Source: CAWUIH01 sp963922495 | GTDB lineage: Bacteria; Pseudomonadota; Gammaproteobacteria; Coxiellales; Coxiellaceae | DNA length: 64,000 nt | Assembly (NCBI GenBank): GCA_963922495.1 | Contig: CAWUIH010000001.1 | Location: 76,765-140,764 of the forward strand | Reading direction: 5' to 3' | Part shown: positions 9,176 through 18,397 of the stretch, in pieces | How positions within the stretch are numbered: the first letter of the stretch is position 1 | Layout of the letters: each line of letters opens with the position of its first letter | The notes under the pieces: model-generated | Database searches by the model: none | Told to the model about the DNA's origin: nothing | Seen by the model: only the letters and a program-made list of their open reading frames with translations | Position numbers and translations under genes: made by a program

Positions 9176-10507
9176 ATGGTCACTGCCGGCCTAAAAGTTA
9201 TTATTGGATTGGGGAAAACAGGATTATCTTGCGCGCGTTTTTTTAGCAAGAACAATATTCCTTTTGCGGTTACAGATAGTAGAAAGTTACCGCCGTTTCT
9301 TGCCGACTTTAAACAACAATTTCCAGCCGCCAATTGTGATTTCGGTAGCATTTCCGAACAATTATTACAACAAGCTGAAGAAATTATTCTCAGCCCAGGA
9401 ATTTCCCTTGCAGAACCTGCTGTAAAAAAACAGCTTGATAAAGGAAAATCTGTGGTGGGTGATATTGAAATCTTTAGTCGTTATTGTGATAAACCTATTA
9501 TTGCGATCACGGGTACCAATGGGAAAACAACAGTCACCGTATTATTAGGTGAAATGCTCAAAAACGCCGGTTATAAGGTTGCAGTTTGTGGCAACGTTGG
9601 TGAGCCAGTTCTAGAGCGTTTGCATGATGAGAAAGTTGATATTTATATAGTAGAGCTTTCTAGTTTTCAATTAGAGGCAACGCATTCATTGCGTACTAAA
9701 GCTGCGAGTATTTTGAATATCAGTGAAGATCACTTAGATCGCCACGGCACTTTAGAGAATTACGTGTGCACGAAACAACGAATCTTTACCAACTGTGGTC
9801 AAGCAGTGATTAATCTTGATGATCCAATAACATGGCGAAACGTAACTTTTGATCGGCAACCGATTACATTTGGTCTTTCTGAAAGTGCTGATTATTCAAT
9901 AGTGATAGAAAACCAAAAAAAATATTTGGCTAAAAATAATAGGCCCATTTTTTTAATGGATCAAATGAAGCTTAAAGGCCAACATCATGTTCTAAATGCT
10001 TTGGCTGCATTGGCATTAGCGCAAAGCGTCGCTGCTCCGCTGCAACCGCTGTTGGAAACACTCAAAACATTTGGGGGTGTCAAGCATCGGTGTCAGTGGG
10101 TACGACAAATTGATAATGTTAATTACTATAATGACTCAAAAGCGACTAATGTTGGTGCCACGCTTGCTGCTTTGAAGACATTAGCGCCACAATCACCAAA
10201 AGGAATTATTCTTATAGCCGGTGGACAGGGAAAAGGAGCTGATTTTTCTGTGATGCAACCAATGATAAGCCGGGATGTTAAATATCTGATACTGATTGGT
10301 GAAGATGCTGATAAATTACGGCAGATTTTCAAAGAGAGTACTCAAATTACGCTTGCTAAAGATTTGCATCAAGCGATCTTAATTGCAAAAAATCACGCTC
10401 AAGCTGGAGATGTGGTACTACTATCACCAGCGTGCGCTAGTTTTGATATGTTTGAAAATTTTGAGCAACGTGGAGAGTACTTTGTAAAAGTCGTTAAAGG
10501 ATTGTAA
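9176..10507 (+). CDS. murD: UDP-N-acetylmuramoylalanine:D-glutamate ligase MurD
   Basis: Adds D-glutamate to UDP-MurNAc-L-Ala. It opens with a Rossmann-like VIIGLGKTGLSCARFF segment, then the ATP-binding GTNGKTT at 113-119, and further on the HRCQWV...YYNDSKATN region typical of the MurD C-terminal half. At 443 residues it is normal in length. It sits 7 bp after mraY, and its stop shares bases with the ftsW start (TAATG). Confidence 0.97.
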   Translation: MVTAGLKVIIGLGKTGLSCARFFSKNNIPFAVTDSRKLPPFLADFKQQFPAANCDFGSISEQLLQQAEEIILSPGISLAEPAVKKQLDKGKSVVGDIEIFSRYCDKPIIAITGTNGKTTVTVLLGEMLKNAGYKVAVCGNVGEPVLERLHDEKVDIYIVELSSFQLEATHSLRTKAASILNISEDHLDRHGTLENYVCTKQRIFTNCGQAVINLDDPITWRNVTFDRQPITFGLSESADYSIVIENQKKYLAKNNRPIFLMDQMKLKGQHHVLNALAALALAQSVAAPLQPLLETLKTFGGVKHRCQWVRQIDNVNYYNDSKATNVGATLAALKTLAPQSPKGIILIAGGQGKGADFSVMQPMISRDVKYLILIGEDADKLRQIFKESTQITLAKDLHQAILIAKNHAQAGDVVLLSPACASFDMFENFEQRGEYFVKVVKGL

Positions 10508-11670
10508 TGACGTACCCAAAAAAACAATTATGGTTTTATGATCGCTGGATTTTGTTACCGACATTGGCATTATCAATTATTGGTTTGTTAATGGTCGCTT
10601 CAGCGTCTATGGTCATTTCAGATCGGCAATTCGGCTGCCCATTACATTTTTTTCTGCGACAAATGATTTATTTTTTTGTTGGTTTAATGACTGCTTGGTT
10701 AATTACCCGAATTCCCATACGTGTTTGGATGAAGTGCAGTCCTATGTTATTGTTAGCTTGTATTTTTTTATTAATTGCCGTATTGATTCCAGGTATTGGA
10801 AAAATTGTAAATGGTAGTCGCCGCTGGATTTACTGTGGTTTTTTTTCATTACAAGTCTCAGAGTTGGTCAAATTAGGTGCCATTCTCTATTTATCCAGTT
10901 ACTTGCAGCGCCATGCTGAACAAGTGACACTGCAATTAAAGGGTTTTTTAAAACCAATGATGATTGCGGTGTTTCTGGCAGGATTATTATTATTACAACC
11001 CGACTTTGGTGCAGCCAGTGTCATTATAATGACCTATTTGGCGTTATTGTTTATTGCCGGTGTGCGTATTTGGCCATTTTTTATTTTGCTATTACTGGTG
11101 ATTGTTGCTATGAGCTTGTTAGCAGTATTGTCACCCTATCGCTTGCAACGGCTATTGACTTTTTTGCATCCTTGGATTAACCAATTCGGCTCCGGTTATC
11201 AACTCACGCAATCATTAATCGCTTTTGGACGTGGGGGGATTTTCGGTGTAGGACTTGGCAATAGCATCCAAAAATTATTTTATTTGCCTGAAGCGCATAC
11301 TGATTTCTTGTTTGCAGTATTAGCAGAAGAACTGGGATTAATCGGAGCACTTTTTGTTATTGGATTATTCGTCGTACTTGTTGGTAGAATGTTTATTGTG
11401 GCTCGGGCCGCATTGAGACACCAGCAGTTGTTTGCTGCATATTATGCCTACGCGGTTGCAATGTGGATTAGTTTGCAGTTGTTGATCAACTTGGGTGTCA
11501 ATATTGGGTTGTTGCCAACGAAAGGATTAACCTTGCCTTTTATGAGCTATGGAGGTAGTAGCTTACTCGTTAATTGTATCGCTATCGGTATGATGTTACG
11601 AGTTTCTTTCGAAATCACCGTTGGAAGCGGTGCTTCAAAAAGTAAAAGAAATCACATAACACGGTATTAA
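10507..11670 (+). CDS. ftsW: SEDS-family septal peptidoglycan polymerase FtsW
   Basis: Membrane glycosyltransferase of the SEDS family acting at the division septum with its class B PBP partner FtsI, which is not in this window. There are about ten hydrophobic spans, the conserved loop LPEAHTDFLFAVLAEELG, and the C-terminal PTKGLTLPFMSYGGSS motif shared by FtsW and RodA. FtsW rather than RodA is favoured by its position between murD and murG. Length 387 is normal. The start overlaps the murD stop by one base. Confidence 0.96.
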   Translation: MTYPKKQLWFYDRWILLPTLALSIIGLLMVASASMVISDRQFGCPLHFFLRQMIYFFVGLMTAWLITRIPIRVWMKCSPMLLLACIFLLIAVLIPGIGKIVNGSRRWIYCGFFSLQVSELVKLGAILYLSSYLQRHAEQVTLQLKGFLKPMMIAVFLAGLLLLQPDFGAASVIIMTYLALLFIAGVRIWPFFILLLLVIVAMSLLAVLSPYRLQRLLTFLHPWINQFGSGYQLTQSLIAFGRGGIFGVGLGNSIQKLFYLPEAHTDFLFAVLAEELGLIGALFVIGLFVVLVGRMFIVARAALRHQQLFAAYYAYAVAMWISLQLLINLGVNIGLLPTKGLTLPFMSYGGSSLLVNCIAIGMMLRVSFEITVGSGASKSKRNHITRY

Positions 11671-11671
11671 T

Positions 11672-12748
11672 ATGAAACGTATTTTGATTATGGCAGGTGG
11701 TACAGGTGGACACATATTCCCCGCGTTGGTGGTAGCGCGTGCGTTGACACAAAACGGCATCGAGGTGGAATGGTTGGGTACGTCAGGTTTATTAGAACAA
11801 GAAATAGTATCTCCCGAATTTAAATTGCATCCACTACAGATGAGAGGTTTACGTCGAAAGAGTGTGTTACAAAAACTTTGCATTCCCTGGCATTTACTGT
11901 GTTCTATTCTACGTAGTATGCGGATAATTTACCGCTTTAAACCCAATGTGATCATTGGTATGGGTGGCTATGTCGCGGCACCAGGTGGTATTGCAGCATG
12001 GCTTATGCGCGTGCCTCTGATTATTCATGAACAAAACTCAATCGCTGGATTTACAAATCGCTCATTGGCTAAAATTGCTTGTACTGTGTTGCAAGCATTT
12101 CCAAAAACGTTTCCTCAAAAACCCAATGTTAAAACCACTGGAAATCCAGTACGCCAAGAATTATTACAAGTACCGCAACCACGAGAACGGTTTGGAGGAC
12201 GAATGGGTCCATTGCGTATTTTAATTTTAGGTGGCAGCCAAGGCGCCAAAGCAATTAATGAAACCGTGTTAAGTATGTTACAAGGCTATGAACACTTGGA
12301 GCAACTGGAAATCCAGCACCAAACGGGAAGGAATCACTTTGCAAGCGTTAACGCAGCCTATCGGCACTTGACAGTGGTAGCAAAAGTTTATCCTTTTATC
12401 GATGACGTATTAAGTGCTTATTGCTGGGCAGATTTAGTAATATGCCGTGCGGGAGCGCTCACAGTCACGGAAATTGCAGCAGTCGGCGTAGCAAGTATTT
12501 TTGTGCCTTATCCGTATGCGGTTGATAATCACCAACTTCACAATAGCCGATTTTTAGAGCAAGTTGGTGCTGCTGTAATTGTGCCGCAACAGCAATTTAC
12601 TCCTGAAAAATTGACGCATTTACTACAAGAGCTTTTAAATAATCGGGATCGCTTAGTGGCTATGGCTGAGTGTGCCAGAGAAATGGTTAGGCCCAACGCA
12701 ACCGAGCAAGTGATTGCAGAATGTGAGAAGTATTATGATATTGGATAA
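11672..12748 (+). CDS. murG: Lipid II synthase MurG
   Basis: Peripheral membrane GlcNAc transferase converting lipid I to lipid II. The N-terminal domain has the glycine-rich GGTGGHIFPALVVARAL and GMGGYVAAPGG. The C-terminal UDP-GlcNAc domain shows GGSQGAKAIN and CRAGALTVTEIAAVG. Length (358) fits the family. It begins 1 bp after the ftsW stop and overlaps the start of murC by 14 bp. Confidence 0.97.
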   Translation: MKRILIMAGGTGGHIFPALVVARALTQNGIEVEWLGTSGLLEQEIVSPEFKLHPLQMRGLRRKSVLQKLCIPWHLLCSILRSMRIIYRFKPNVIIGMGGYVAAPGGIAAWLMRVPLIIHEQNSIAGFTNRSLAKIACTVLQAFPKTFPQKPNVKTTGNPVRQELLQVPQPRERFGGRMGPLRILILGGSQGAKAINETVLSMLQGYEHLEQLEIQHQTGRNHFASVNAAYRHLTVVAKVYPFIDDVLSAYCWADLVICRAGALTVTEIAAVGVASIFVPYPYAVDNHQLHNSRFLEQVGAAVIVPQQQFTPEKLTHLLQELLNNRDRLVAMAECAREMVRPNATEQVIAECEKYYDIG

Positions 12749-14129
12749 TAAAGAAATTAAGCATATTCATTGCCTCGGTATTGGTGGTATTGGCGTTAGT
12801 GCGTTAGCAGAGCTATTGTTGAAAAAAGGTTATCACGTCAGTGGCTCCGATTTGGCTGAAAATAACAACACTGCTCGGTTGCAGGCAATGGGTGCAGCGA
12901 TTCAATTTGATCACCAAGGAAATGAAATTGCTAAAGCAGATGCGGTGGTTTATTCCAGTGCTATCCAGTCGGACAATAGAGAATTACAAATTGCACAACA
13001 ACATCATTTGAGATTGGTGAAGCGTGGTCAGTTGTTAGGTGAATTGATGTCGTATTATTTCAGTTTGGCGGTCTGTGGTGCTCATGGTAAAACAACCACC
13101 AGTGCCATGTTGGCTAATGCGTTTGTTACAGCAGGGTGTGATCCTAGTTTCTCAGTAGGGGGGGTATTACGAAATTTTAATGGTCCTGCGGAATTGGGGC
13201 AGAGCAAATATTTTATCGCCGAAGCTGATGAAAGTGACGCATCATTGTTATTTATGCGTCCTAACGTTGCAATTGTGACTAATATTGATGCCGACCATTT
13301 AGAGACCTATCACGGTAGTTTTGATGAGCTTAAGCAAACGTATCTCAAATTTCTCAATCAAATGCCTTCGGATGGGGTCGTGGTTGCTTGTGTGGATGAT
13401 CCTATAGTTTGTGAATTATTGCCTAAAATTAGCAAGCGTATTGTTAGTTATGGTTTTGCAGCTTATGCGGATTATCGGTTGTCAAATTACAGTCAGCACG
13501 GTCAGTGTTCTCATGCTACATTGGAAGTGTCTGGGCAAACTGCAAAAATTAAATTAAATGTACCTGGCCAACATAACGTTTTGAATGCTACCGCAGTCAT
13601 TGCTGCTTGTGACATTGAAAATTTAGATCGCAGTCGTGTGCTTGGTGCATTAGCGGAATTTAAAGGTGTTGGACGCCGCTTCGATATTCACGGTGAAATT
13701 GCAGTAAAGGGGGGCAAAGCCTTACTCATTGAAGATTACGGGCATCACCCCAATGAGATTGCTGCAACGCTGTCTGCTGTTCATGCTGGTTGGCCAGCCA
13801 GTCGGGTTGTGTTGGTTTTTCAGCCGCATCGTTACAGCCGAACTCGTGACTTGCTCAATGAATTTGTGGAAATATTGCAGCAGGCAGATATGGTAGTGAT
13901 GTTGGACGTATACGCTGCTGGTGAAGCACCGATTCCAGGCGTCAATTCTCAACAAATGATTTCGTTGATGTCTGCAACCAAGGCGAACCGCTTTTTTGCG
14001 CCGACAACGGACGATTTGAAACAGGTTCTTAAAAATCATTTGCGGCATAATGATATCGTACTATTTCAAGGTGCTGGCAGCGTTGGCGCGCTAGCCTCCA
14101 GTATGGCAGAACGTCATGCAGTGTTGTGA
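12735..14129 (+). CDS. murC: UDP-N-acetylmuramate:L-alanine ligase MurC
   Basis: First Mur ligase, adding L-Ala to UDP-MurNAc. Motifs are GIGGIG (15-20), the ATP-binding GAHGKTTT (115-122) and the YGHHPNEIAATL segment near residue 340. I chose the ATG at 12735, which has GAGAAG about 6 nt upstream and gives the family N-terminus. An in-frame earlier start at 12714 would add seven residues lying deeper inside murG. The overlap with murG is 14 bp and the same length of overlap recurs with murB. Length 464 is normal. Confidence 0.96.
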   Translation: MILDNKEIKHIHCLGIGGIGVSALAELLLKKGYHVSGSDLAENNNTARLQAMGAAIQFDHQGNEIAKADAVVYSSAIQSDNRELQIAQQHHLRLVKRGQLLGELMSYYFSLAVCGAHGKTTTSAMLANAFVTAGCDPSFSVGGVLRNFNGPAELGQSKYFIAEADESDASLLFMRPNVAIVTNIDADHLETYHGSFDELKQTYLKFLNQMPSDGVVVACVDDPIVCELLPKISKRIVSYGFAAYADYRLSNYSQHGQCSHATLEVSGQTAKIKLNVPGQHNVLNATAVIAACDIENLDRSRVLGALAEFKGVGRRFDIHGEIAVKGGKALLIEDYGHHPNEIAATLSAVHAGWPASRVVLVFQPHRYSRTRDLLNEFVEILQQADMVVMLDVYAAGEAPIPGVNSQQMISLMSATKANRFFAPTTDDLKQVLKNHLRHNDIVLFQGAGSVGALASSMAERHAVL

Positions 14130-15021
14130 TTTTCAGCAGCTTCGAGGAAAATTAGTTCGTAATTATTCATTAGCACGCCACACTTCTTGGCGCATTGGCG
14201 GAGATGCGGAACGTTTATACTGGCCATCTGACATTAAAGATTTACAAGTTTTTTTGCAACAGCTGCCGAAGGAAGAGTCTCTGACCTGGCTAGGGTTAGG
14301 GAGTAATGTGCTGATTCGTGACGGTGGTGTTGTTGGTACGGTGATCATTACACTCAATAGATTAAATGCGATTTCCCTCATTTCAGATACACAGGTTCGT
14401 GTTGAAGCCGGAGTCACCTGTGCGAAAATGGCAAAATTTTGTGTCAAACATCATTTTTCAGATGGTGCCTTTTTTGCGGGAATTCCCGGCACTATTGGAG
14501 GTGCTTTAGCAATGAATGCCGGTGCCTTTGGCGGTGAGACGTGGCGTTTTGTGGAATACGTTGAACTCATCGATCGTCAAGGAAAGATTACACGCAAGCA
14601 AGCTACAGAATTTGAAGTGGGTTATCGAAGTGTTCAACGCTTGCATGAAGAATACTTTGTGGCAGCGTGCTTCAATTTTTCTATTCGTCCTAAAGAGCAA
14701 GTGAAGTCAACGATCACTCAATTGCTAAAAAAAAGATCAGAGACTCAGCCTGTCGGAGAATATAATTGTGGGTCAGTATTTAAAAATCCACCTAATGATT
14801 ACGCTGCAAGGTTGATTGAAAGTGTCGGCCTCAAAGGTTTTCGTATCGGCGCTGCGGAAGTTTCTTCAAAACATGCTAATTTTATTTGTAACGTGGGTCA
14901 TGCCACTTCCAAGGATGTTGAGCGATTGATGGCGCTCATTGTTAAGCGCGTTTATGACGTTCACCGAATCACATTGGTGCCAGAAGTTCAGGTGATTGGA
15001 AAATATCATGAAAAGGAATAA
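14116..15021 (+). CDS. murB: UDP-N-acetylenolpyruvoylglucosamine reductase MurB
   Basis: FAD- and NADPH-dependent reductase completing UDP-MurNAc. The FAD-binding region shows LGLGSNVLIRDGGV and FFAGIPGTIGGALAMNAGAFG. Later motifs are GYRSV, NCGSVFKNP (active-site Ser) and SSKHANFICN. At 301 residues it is the shorter type II form, not the E. coli-like type I of about 340. It overlaps murC by 14 bp and ftsQ by 14 bp. The ddl gene that follows murB or murC in many relatives is missing. Confidence 0.96.
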   Translation: MQCCDFQQLRGKLVRNYSLARHTSWRIGGDAERLYWPSDIKDLQVFLQQLPKEESLTWLGLGSNVLIRDGGVVGTVIITLNRLNAISLISDTQVRVEAGVTCAKMAKFCVKHHFSDGAFFAGIPGTIGGALAMNAGAFGGETWRFVEYVELIDRQGKITRKQATEFEVGYRSVQRLHEEYFVAACFNFSIRPKEQVKSTITQLLKKRSETQPVGEYNCGSVFKNPPNDYAARLIESVGLKGFRIGAAEVSSKHANFICNVGHATSKDVERLMALIVKRVYDVHRITLVPEVQVIGKYHEKE

Positions 15022-15748
15022 AAAAAAGGTTAAAAAGCCGCCTTGGACTGATGTTTGGAACAGTCGGAACCTGTTTTTGGTCTCCTGTGCATTGCTATTA
15101 TGTCCAATCGTTTGGGGATTAGTGACACTTTATGGTGATAGTACTTTGCCTTTTAAACAAATTCATATTGTCAGCGCTAAACATTTTGTGCATGAAAATG
15201 CTCTTAGAAATACAGTACTGAATAATCTTCACGGCGGCTTTTTCTCGCTTGATGCCATGAGTCTGCGCAAGAGGATATTGCAAAATCCTTGGATTAGAAA
15301 GGTTTCACTGCGACGTGTGTGGCCAGATCATTTGGAAGTGGAAGTTGAGGAGCAAAAACCTGTTGCGCGCTGGAACGGTAATCAAGTGGTGAATAGCTTT
15401 GATGAACTATTTTCACCAAAAAAGTCCCCTAATGCACTGCCATCGCTCAATGGCCCGGTGGATAAATTTATCACCGTCCTTCAGCGCTATCATTTGTTTC
15501 AGACAATTCTTGCTCCTCTGCATAAAAAAATCAGCTCATTAACTTTAGGTTATCACGGACGATGGTCGTTAGTGCTTGATGGTCGCATAAAAGTTTTTAT
15601 TGGTCGTGAAAATATTGAAAAACGAATGATGAAATTTGCTCAGTACTTTCCGCGGATTGTCGGTGTAAAGTCTCAAGATGTGGAGCATGTTGATTTAAGA
15701 TACCCCAATGGAATGGCGGTTAAATGGCAAACTAAAGCAAAAAATTAA
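15008..15748 (+). CDS. ftsQ: Cell division protein FtsQ
   Basis: Bitopic divisome protein bridging early and late components with FtsB and FtsL. A very basic cytoplasmic N-terminus (about 1-25) precedes one span at about 25-45. The POTRA domain follows (FKQIHIVSAKHFVHENALR), then the beta domain with WIRKVSLRRVWPDHLEVEVEEQKPVARWN. I chose the ATG at 15008, inside the murB end, giving 246 residues. A TTG at 14996 is the only upstream alternative in the same frame. Conservation outside the POTRA region is low, as usual for FtsQ; cluster position supports the call. Confidence 0.93.
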   Translation: MKRNKKKVKKPPWTDVWNSRNLFLVSCALLLCPIVWGLVTLYGDSTLPFKQIHIVSAKHFVHENALRNTVLNNLHGGFFSLDAMSLRKRILQNPWIRKVSLRRVWPDHLEVEVEEQKPVARWNGNQVVNSFDELFSPKKSPNALPSLNGPVDKFITVLQRYHLFQTILAPLHKKISSLTLGYHGRWSLVLDGRIKVFIGRENIEKRMMKFAQYFPRIVGVKSQDVEHVDLRYPNGMAVKWQTKAKN

Positions 15749-15821
15749 TAAACTCTTCTAAGTGGCTATAATTTCAGAATCATATTTTTCACGGAATAGT
15801 ATGCAAATTTAGTGCAAATAG

Positions 15822-15830
15822 TGCTAGAAT
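15822..15830 (+). promoter_or_regulatory. Extended -10 element upstream of ftsA
   Basis: TGCTAGAAT matches an extended -10 (TGn plus TAGAAT) and lies 94 bp before ftsA in the only sizeable gap (166 bp) within the cluster after murE. No good -35 is visible. The same nine bases occur ahead of lpxC. A second -10-like hexamer, TATAAT, lies at 15767-15772. Confidence 0.4.
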
Positions 15831-15923
15831 CAAATTAATTTTAATGGTCGTCTCAAAATATATCGCTTATACTTATGATTTAATTGTTAAAGTGATGCGA
15901 AGGACAGGGAGAGCTTGGCCGTC

Positions 15924-17159
15924 ATGCCGAAAAACTCCGATAAAAATCTCATAGTCGCCCTTGATATTGGCACAAGCAAAATTGCTGCTTTAGTCGCTGA
16001 AATAGGTCAGGATAATCAAGTCGAAGTGATCGGCTTTGGCTCGCATCCATCGCGTGGTCTAAAACGCGGCGTGGTTGTTAATATTGAGTCCACCGTTCAA
16101 TCGATACAGCACGCGATAGAGGAGGCGGAATTGATGGCTGGTTGCGAGATCAATTCAGCATGTACTGGAATAGCTGGTAGTCATATCAGTAGTTTAAACT
16201 CCCATGGCATTGTTGCAATTCGTGATCGAGAAGTTAATCAAGTCGACGTAGACCGTGTCATTGATGCCGCTAAAGCCGTTGCGATTCCTGCTGATCAGAG
16301 AATTTTGCATATCTTACCTCAGGAATTCATCATCGATAGCCAATCTGGTGTCAAAGAGCCGGTTGGAATGTCCGGTGTGAGGTTAGAGGCTAAGGTGCAT
16401 ATTGTGACAGGCGCGGTGAGTGCAGCGCAGAATATCTCAAAATGTGTTCGACGCTGTGGTTTGCAGGTGGGTGATATTGTCTTAGAACAATTAGCTTCAA
16501 GTCATGCAGTACTTACTGACGATGAAAAAGAATTAGGGGTCTGCATGATAGATATTGGTGGTGGCACTACCGACATGGCTATTTTTACTGATGGCGCAAT
16601 ACGTCATACTCATGTGATCCCTATTGCCGGCGATCACGTTACCAATGATGTAGCAGTTGCACTTCGCACACCAACGCAATACGCTGAGGAGATAAAAATC
16701 AAACATGGATCTGCCACCCCTCAGCATGTCAATCTCGAAGAAACCATACAAGTCCCTTCGGTTGCCAAGCGTGCGCCAAAAAAAATGCAGCGTCGCGCCC
16801 TGGCGCAAGTAGTTGCTGCCCGTTACGAAGAATTATTTGAATTAATTTTAGAAGAATTGCGCCGTAATCGGTTTGAGCACTTGATTGCGGCAGGTATCGT
16901 GTTGACTGGTGGCGCTTCCGGAGTGCCAGGGTGTTTAGAGCTCGCCGAAAAAGTTTTTGGCATGCCAGTACGCTTGGGAGTGCCACAATATGTCAACGGG
17001 TTAGTTGACGTGCGTGATAATCCGGTATTTGCTACCGGAGTAGGATTATTGCTACATGGCTTGCAGAATCAAATTGAAAACCGACCGGCGATAAATTTTG
17101 ATCGTAGTTCTAGAAGTTTATGGCAGCGAATGAAAAGCTGGTTTCAAAGTAATTTTTAA
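15924..17159 (+). CDS. ftsA: Cell division protein FtsA
   Basis: Actin-like protein that tethers FtsZ to the membrane. Nucleotide-binding segments are ALDIGTSKIAALV (phosphate 1), MIDIGGGTTDMAIF (phosphate 2) and LTGGASGVPG (adenosine). The extreme C-terminus (SLWQRMKSWFQSNF) is the amphipathic membrane-targeting helix. Length of about 411 is normal. The start is ambiguous: ATG at 15924 is 11 nt from GGAG, while an in-frame TTG at 15915 is too close to GGGAG but suits AGGA at about 15900. ftsZ follows 15 bp downstream. Confidence 0.96.
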   Translation: MPKNSDKNLIVALDIGTSKIAALVAEIGQDNQVEVIGFGSHPSRGLKRGVVVNIESTVQSIQHAIEEAELMAGCEINSACTGIAGSHISSLNSHGIVAIRDREVNQVDVDRVIDAAKAVAIPADQRILHILPQEFIIDSQSGVKEPVGMSGVRLEAKVHIVTGAVSAAQNISKCVRRCGLQVGDIVLEQLASSHAVLTDDEKELGVCMIDIGGGTTDMAIFTDGAIRHTHVIPIAGDHVTNDVAVALRTPTQYAEEIKIKHGSATPQHVNLEETIQVPSVAKRAPKKMQRRALAQVVAARYEELFELILEELRRNRFEHLIAAGIVLTGGASGVPGCLELAEKVFGMPVRLGVPQYVNGLVDVRDNPVFATGVGLLLHGLQNQIENRPAINFDRSSRSLWQRMKSWFQSNF

Positions 17160-17174
17160 CGGGGGGATAGAATA

Positions 17175-18335
17175 ATGTTTGAGTTGGGAGATACAGCTCC
17201 TCAAAATGCGCAGATTAAAGTAGTTGGTATCGGCGGTGGTGGGGGTAATGCCATTGAGCATATGATGACAGAAAGTATTGAGGGTGTTGAGTTTGTGTGT
17301 GCAAACACTGATTCCCAAGCGCTAGGTCGCTCCAGTGCCCGTACCGTATTGCAGCTAGGCGATGAAATTACCAAAGGATTAGGTGCAGGGGCTGATCCCG
17401 AAGTAGGTCGTCAAGCTGCAGAAGAGGCGCGCGAAGCGATCCGTGAAGTGCTTGAAGGCACAGATATGGTTTTTTTGACTGCTGGTATGGGTGGTGGTAC
17501 CGGCACCGGCGCGGCGCCTACTTTCGCAGAAATTGCTAAAGAATTAGGTATTTTGACAGTCGCCGTGGTTACCAAACCGTTTGCTTTTGAGGGTCGTAAG
17601 CGTATGGAAAATGCTGACCTCGGTATCAAGGCATTGAGTAAGTATGTTGATTCTTTGATCACCATACCTAATAACAAGTTATTGACTGTGCTGGGTAAAA
17701 ATATCAGCCTGTTAAATGCATTTAAGGCGGCAAATAACGTGCTTTATGGTGCGGTGCAAGGTATTGCCGACTTAATTACACGTCCTGGTTTAATCAACGT
17801 TGACTTTGCCGATGTCCGTACAGTGATGTCAGAAATGGGTATGGCGATGATGGGTACTGGTGTGAGTAGTGGTGAAAACCGCGCCAAAGAAGCAGCCGAA
17901 TCTGCCATAGCAAGCCCATTGTTGGAAGATGTGGATTTTACCGGTGCGCGCGGTATATTGGTCAACATTACCGCTGGGATGGATATGTCTATTGGAGAAT
18001 TTGAGCAGGTAGGTGATGCCGTGAAGGCCTTTTCCTCTGAAAATGCCACGGTAGTGGTTGGTACCGTGATTGACCCTGAAATGAGTGATGAATTGCGGGT
18101 CACAGTCGTAGTTACGGGTTTGGGAGAGAACAATAGTGGTGGCGGTGCTGCAATACAAATCAAGCACGCACAACATAGTAATAGCGATGGCTCACCTGAT
18201 TACGCAGAACTGGATCGTCCCACGTATATGCGGCAAGTAGAACCCAAAAAACCTACAGTTGAAACCGAGGAACAGCGTGACAAAGATTTTGATTATTTAG
18301 ACATTCCTGCGTTTTTGCGCCGTCAAGAGGAATAA
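17175..18335 (+). CDS. ftsZ: Cell division GTPase FtsZ
   Basis: Tubulin homologue forming the cytokinetic ring. The N-terminal VVGIGGGGGNAIEHM and the tubulin signature GGGTGTG (106-112) bind GTP, and the T7 synergy-loop region around VDFADVRTVM is intact. A short linker leads to the C-terminal peptide DYLDIPAFLRRQ, which binds FtsA and ZipA and probably ZapD. The ribosome site is strong (GGGGG, 9 nt from the ATG). Length 386 is normal. Confidence 0.98.
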   Translation: MFELGDTAPQNAQIKVVGIGGGGGNAIEHMMTESIEGVEFVCANTDSQALGRSSARTVLQLGDEITKGLGAGADPEVGRQAAEEAREAIREVLEGTDMVFLTAGMGGGTGTGAAPTFAEIAKELGILTVAVVTKPFAFEGRKRMENADLGIKALSKYVDSLITIPNNKLLTVLGKNISLLNAFKAANNVLYGAVQGIADLITRPGLINVDFADVRTVMSEMGMAMMGTGVSSGENRAKEAAESAIASPLLEDVDFTGARGILVNITAGMDMSIGEFEQVGDAVKAFSSENATVVVGTVIDPEMSDELRVTVVVTGLGENNSGGGAAIQIKHAQHSNSDGSPDYAELDRPTYMRQVEPKKPTVETEEQRDKDFDYLDIPAFLRRQEE

Positions 18336-18357
18336 CATTTTTTTATTAACAGGGATA

Positions 18358-18366
18358 TGCTAGAAT
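18358..18366 (+). promoter_or_regulatory. Extended -10 element upstream of lpxC
   Basis: TGCTAGAAT, identical to the element ahead of ftsA, ends 31 bp before the lpxC ATG, preceded by a T-rich stretch in the usual -35 position without a clear hexamer. It suggests lpxC has its own promoter behind ftsZ. Confidence 0.45.
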
Positions 18367-18397
18367 TCGCATTTTTTAGCTTAAGTTTGGTGCAAAT

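Noticed and set aside
17744..18163. Long open frame opposite ftsZ (139 codons), and similar long frames opposite spoT and mreB
   Set aside because: Shadows of strongly biased real genes on the other strand; compositions rich in Ser/Pro/Thr are typical of antisense frames.
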